Shown piece after piece: positions 6,558-9,781 of a stretch of DNA of 9,781 bases. Location: the NCBI GenBank assembly GCA_937860165.1, contig CALMBE010000469.1:1-9781 (forward strand), in the 5' to 3' direction. This stretch comes from an uncultured Planctomycetaceae bacterium (GTDB lineage: Bacteria > Planctomycetota > Planctomycetia > Pirellulales > Lacipirellulaceae). The translations under genes and the position numbers were made by a program. The stretch's first letter is position 1, and each line of letters starts with the position of its first letter. Below the pieces are notes generated by a model. The model was not told the DNA's origin. It made no database searches and saw only the letters and a list, made by a program, of their open reading frames with translations.

Positions 6558-9500
6558 ATGTCAAGATTCTTGTCTCGACGTGTCCCTTATTTAGCTTTTC
6601 TACTATTAGTGCTGGACGCAAATTCATCTCTTGGTGAAAGTGCATCTACAACTCAGAAACCTGGCGAAACGATTTCGATTACGGATAATTTTTTTTCTGA
6701 TACTCGGAAAGCCTACCAACTGAATGGTCCCGTAAAGTGGGATTCAGGCGAGTTACAACTAAGTCCAGAGTCTGCAATTGTTAGGGTCGAGCCGATGCTA
6801 CCGGTTTGTGAACTGAAGTTTCATTTCTGGACGGTTGACAGTGAGAATCAAGGGCCAAATATTACGCGGATTATAGTTCTCGCGAGCAACGGTTGGGAGG
6901 TGACGATTGCGATCGTCCGCCAGTCGCAAAATCATTCGCGGTACTGCCAAGTTGTCATTGGTGAACTAAACCGCGATGAACAAGCATTGGTTTCTATCCC
7001 ACCAAACACGTTTGTGGAACTGAGGCAGACTTCTCCGTTAGCTCTTCAAGGAGAACTCGAACGCTGGAGTGTCAAATACAATAATGGTTTAGTTACTGTT
7101 GACTGTAATGGGCAACATCTCGGGAGTGCCTACAGCAGTGCATTCTCCTCTTGGTGTCATGGAATCGCCATCCAACAACAAACTGGCAGCCTGAATGTCT
7201 CCAAATTAGAAATTGGAGGGAAGAGAAGCGGATACACGGAGACCCAAAGAGTCGCCTATGAGGAGTCCGGAAGAATTCGGAATCGATCTGAAACGCTTTG
7301 TGCCGAGGGTAATCTCTTTGCGGGTATCGATATGGAACGAACCCGCATACCCTTGCAGGCGGAAGCTTTTGGAGCTAACGACTTTTCCTTGGGTCTAGTA
7401 CATCAGTGGATCGGGCAGCGACTCGACGATGCTGGCCACACTGAAAAAGCATTGGAGGCTTTCCAAGCATCTGCAAATACTTTTGGTGCATCCTTGGGAA
7501 GAGACCATCCCGAAGCTTTGGTGGCGAGTGCTCAAGCAGGCCTTCTGAAGATAAGTCTAGGACAGAAAAATCAGGGAGAAAAAATTATTCGCCAGGCCCT
7601 GGAGAAGCTACTGCAATTCGCTGGCCCGGGAAGTTCGAGGACAAGTGTTGTTGCGAGTTTCTATGGAAGTGCAATGGTCACCAGGGCAATGGATGCGTTC
7701 GACAAAGAGGACTACAAGAAATACGTGAGTTGTGTCGAGGAGCGACTGAAGGCAATAACTCTGCATGATCCAAGCAATGCGTGGTTGATTCAAGAAGCGA
7801 AAAGTGATTTTGAGCAAGCGGCGTTACTCCTTACGGGCGACGTGACGCAGCAAGCAAAGATCGCTGGTGTGATGAAGGCCACCGCCATGGTGTCTGAGAA
7901 TCAAGCTAAAGGTCGCAATCAAGCTGCTCACGAACAACTCGGAAATATTGTTAAGTCCACTCAGGCACTCTTGGAAAAAGATCATGTGTTGACGCTGCGG
8001 GCTGAATTGGCACTCGCAGTATCCTTGGCAACCTACGGTGATCCGGGCAAAGCCATATCACTTGCAGAACAGGTGGTCGAGAGGTGGCGAAAGAAGGGAG
8101 ATGAATACTCCGGTGAACTTGTGCCAGCCATGATCTCATTGGGCCAAATTTACAGTTCAAATAATCGCTTTGATGAAGCAGAATCGCTTTTCCGAGAGGC
8201 GGGTAAGATCTGTCTTGAAGCCAACCAAATCGATTCAACAACCTACGCTAACTGCCTGTTAGAAAGAGGATTGAATCAGATGCGACTAGGAAACACGGAC
8301 TCGGCAAAATTGTCCCTAACGCATGCCTTGAAACTCTTTAGCGACAACAGTGAGAGCGCCGGTGAAAGAGCGACAGTAGTCCGAAGCATGTTGGCAGACG
8401 TGTGTCGGATCGAGGGAGACTTAGACGGGGCACAGGAATATTGCGAACAACAGCGGATGCTGGTATCTCAAAAGTATGGCACCGCAAGTAGCGCTTATCT
8501 AAATGTGCTTACTACCGAAGCCAGAAATTTGATGATGGCTAATCAAATACCTGCTGCAAAAGTCAGATTGGAACAAGCTCTAGAATTGGCGGCAACAAAC
8601 TTTGGTAAAGAGTCCGAAGCGTATCGATCCGTCTTGCAGGATCTCGTGTCGACGCGTTTGTGGCTTGAAGATGATCGACAAGTAGCGCAGCAGTTTCTAG
8701 AACTCGTGGACTTCCAGCAAAAGAAACGAGAGTCGCTTTTCAAGGCTTATCCTGAACGACTGCAATTTGATCAAGTCATTGTTGATCGTTCTTTGCTGAG
8801 CGAATTGCTGCGCCTAACTGTTGCCAAGAGAATCGATCCCGCCGATGCGTACCGGAGAGTCGTAGGAGCGAAGGGAGCAGTCACCAATTACCAGCGATCC
8901 CTACGAAAAGCATCCCGAAACGCCAATTCGGTCGAGCTCATAAAAGAACTCCGTAAGGTTACCTCGCAAAGTGCGAAACTTATGTCTGCTACACTCAACG
9001 ATGAGCGACTTGGCGAATTGGACGATCTTCTGGGCAAGCGGGATATTTTGGAGAAGAAGTTGGCAACCCTCGTAAAGATGCCAGAAAGCGTGTCCGCAGA
9101 GGATAAGATTTCACAACTTCAACGCGTCTTACCAAATCGAGCGGCCATTGTTGACTTTATCGAATATGAAAGACCGGCGACCTTCTTGGAAAGGCTATTT
9201 GGAATGGAAACTATTGATTCCTTGTTGGCTTTTGTCATCCAAAAAGACAAGCAAGTTGAATTGATCGAATTGGGAGATGCCAGTGCAGTCGATGCAGCGC
9301 TAACGAGTTGGTTGTATGCGATTGACTTCGAAGTCACGGGCAATTTTAAGGATGCCAGCCAAATTGCATCTATTGTCGACCAGCAGGGGGTTGCACTTCG
9401 TAAGTTGATCTGGGATCCAATTGAGAAGTCGTTGCAGCATTCAGAAATGATTATTATTTCCCCAGATGGTTTGCTCGTTGCGTGTCCGTTTGCAGCACTT

Positions 9501-9767
9501 CCCTTGGACGCTGACAAGGGTTTTTTGATCGAGCACAAAGTTATTTCGTACATGCCTGCAGCTAGTATGCTCCTTGAACTGGAACGGGAGAACTCTGATA
9601 AAGTACGGCAGGACCCTCAATTGTTGATCGTGGATAATGTCGATTATGGGCTACCTGACGTAACGCAAGGAAGCACTGATAGCGTGCCTTTTTCGCAGTT
9701 TCCAAAAGATGAAACGAATTCTTCTGGCTGCGCCGGTTTGTGTCTTGGCATTGGCCGCCAGCGCTGA
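6558..9767 (+). CDS. Exported TPR-CHAT (caspase-like) protein, truncated within the CHAT domain
   Basis: From ATG 6558 the frame encodes 1069 residues; a GTG at 6549 would add three. A basic start (MSRFLSRR) and hydrophobic stretch (about 10-20) indicate a signal peptide or anchor. Residues about 40-222 are beta-rich (GWEVTIAIV, ERWSVKYNNGLVTVDCNGQ, SLNVSKLEIGG) and resemble concanavalin-like jelly-roll domains, with Cys at 84, 130, 183 and 200. TPR-like helices follow at about 275-345 and 480-715 (e.g. RFDEAESLFREAGKICLEANQ), then a possible coiled coil near 815-840. From about 850 a CHAT domain begins: LPNRAAIVDFIEYERP, LRKLIWDPIEKSL, IIISPDGLLVACPFAALPLD, LIEHKVISYMPAASMLLEL and LLIVDNVDYG. 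CHAT domains need a later His and Cys; the frame ends before both, in unrelated sequence from about residue 1050. So it is an incomplete peptidase or cut by the junction. It is AT-richer than the PDH genes. Its substrate and role are unknown. Confidence 0.75.
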   Translation: MSRFLSRRVPYLAFLLLVLDANSSLGESASTTQKPGETISITDNFFSDTRKAYQLNGPVKWDSGELQLSPESAIVRVEPMLPVCELKFHFWTVDSENQGPNITRIIVLASNGWEVTIAIVRQSQNHSRYCQVVIGELNRDEQALVSIPPNTFVELRQTSPLALQGELERWSVKYNNGLVTVDCNGQHLGSAYSSAFSSWCHGIAIQQQTGSLNVSKLEIGGKRSGYTETQRVAYEESGRIRNRSETLCAEGNLFAGIDMERTRIPLQAEAFGANDFSLGLVHQWIGQRLDDAGHTEKALEAFQASANTFGASLGRDHPEALVASAQAGLLKISLGQKNQGEKIIRQALEKLLQFAGPGSSRTSVVASFYGSAMVTRAMDAFDKEDYKKYVSCVEERLKAITLHDPSNAWLIQEAKSDFEQAALLLTGDVTQQAKIAGVMKATAMVSENQAKGRNQAAHEQLGNIVKSTQALLEKDHVLTLRAELALAVSLATYGDPGKAISLAEQVVERWRKKGDEYSGELVPAMISLGQIYSSNNRFDEAESLFREAGKICLEANQIDSTTYANCLLERGLNQMRLGNTDSAKLSLTHALKLFSDNSESAGERATVVRSMLADVCRIEGDLDGAQEYCEQQRMLVSQKYGTASSAYLNVLTTEARNLMMANQIPAAKVRLEQALELAATNFGKESEAYRSVLQDLVSTRLWLEDDRQVAQQFLELVDFQQKKRESLFKAYPERLQFDQVIVDRSLLSELLRLTVAKRIDPADAYRRVVGAKGAVTNYQRSLRKASRNANSVELIKELRKVTSQSAKLMSATLNDERLGELDDLLGKRDILEKKLATLVKMPESVSAEDKISQLQRVLPNRAAIVDFIEYERPATFLERLFGMETIDSLLAFVIQKDKQVELIELGDASAVDAALTSWLYAIDFEVTGNFKDASQIASIVDQQGVALRKLIWDPIEKSLQHSEMIIISPDGLLVACPFAALPLDADKGFLIEHKVISYMPAASMLLELERENSDKVRQDPQLLIVDNVDYGLPDVTQGSTDSVPFSQFPKDETNSSGCAGLCLGIGRQR

Positions 9768-9781
9768 CGCGCACGCGCGCG
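9709..9781 (+). CDS. Start of a possible secreted protein (signal peptide only), cut by window end
   Basis: In a different frame from the CHAT gene, an ATG at 9709 opens 24 codons reading MKRILLAAPVCVLALAASADAHAR. This has the form of a Sec signal peptide: a basic n-region, a hydrophobic core, and an Ala-x-Ala cleavage site such as ADA or AHA. Its GC content (43 of the last 61 bases) is much higher than the sequence just before (25 of 60). It overlaps the last 59 bases of the CHAT frame. No clear Shine-Dalgarno precedes it, and the mature protein is outside the window. It may be a real gene fused here by recombination, part of a chimeric contig, or chance. Confidence 0.35.
   Translation, partial: MKRILLAAPVCVLALAASADAHAR

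Noticed and set aside
6558..9767. Possible craspase-type (CRISPR type III-E associated) TPR-CHAT effector
   Set aside because: It carries a signal peptide and a beta-rich N-terminal domain. No Cas gene or CRISPR array is in the window, and the neighbours are PDH genes.

Overview
The window looks like a chromosomal segment of a planctomycete, probably Pirellulales-like. That assignment is an inference from three things: dispersed ACCACGAAG/CACAGAG-type intergenic repeats, a very large exported TPR-CHAT protein, and weak or absent Shine-Dalgarno sequences. No rRNA or other marker confirms it.

Layout. Positions 2-478 (+) hold the C-terminal part of a VapC-like PIN-domain protein, cut by the window edge and probably disturbed near its 3' end. 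It converges on a three-gene minus-strand cluster that encodes a complete pyruvate dehydrogenase complex. In transcription order this is lpdA (E3, 6316-4892), aceE (homodimeric E1, 4733-2031) and aceF (E2, 1739-423). All catalytic and cofactor motifs are intact. E1 decarboxylates pyruvate and acetylates the single lipoyl arm of E2, E2 passes the acetyl group to CoA, and E3 reoxidises the lipoyl group with NAD+.

The two gaps inside this cluster (158 and 291 bases) contain no genes but are full of repeats. The lpdA-aceE gap is almost entirely one large imperfect inverted repeat, flanked by direct repeats that reach into the lpdA stop codon. The aceE-aceF gap holds a 60-base REP/MITE-like double-hairpin palindrome and a second, related short repeat. 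Neither gap has a convincing intrinsic terminator on the minus strand, so co-transcription with RNA hairpins between cistrons is likely.

A 241-base divergent intergenic region (6317-6557) separates lpdA from a large plus-strand gene (6558-9767). That gene encodes a probable exported protein with a beta-rich, concanavalin-like N-terminal region, TPR repeats and the first two thirds of a CHAT (caspase-like) peptidase domain. It is AT-richer than the PDH genes and stops before the catalytic His/Cys could appear. At about 9700-9720 the composition changes abruptly (25/60 GC before, 43/61 after), and a new reading frame resembling a signal peptide begins at 9709. This is either a recombination breakpoint or an assembly/cloning chimera. 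I found no clearly novel system; the main points to check are this 3' junction and the repeat-filled spacers of the PDH operon.
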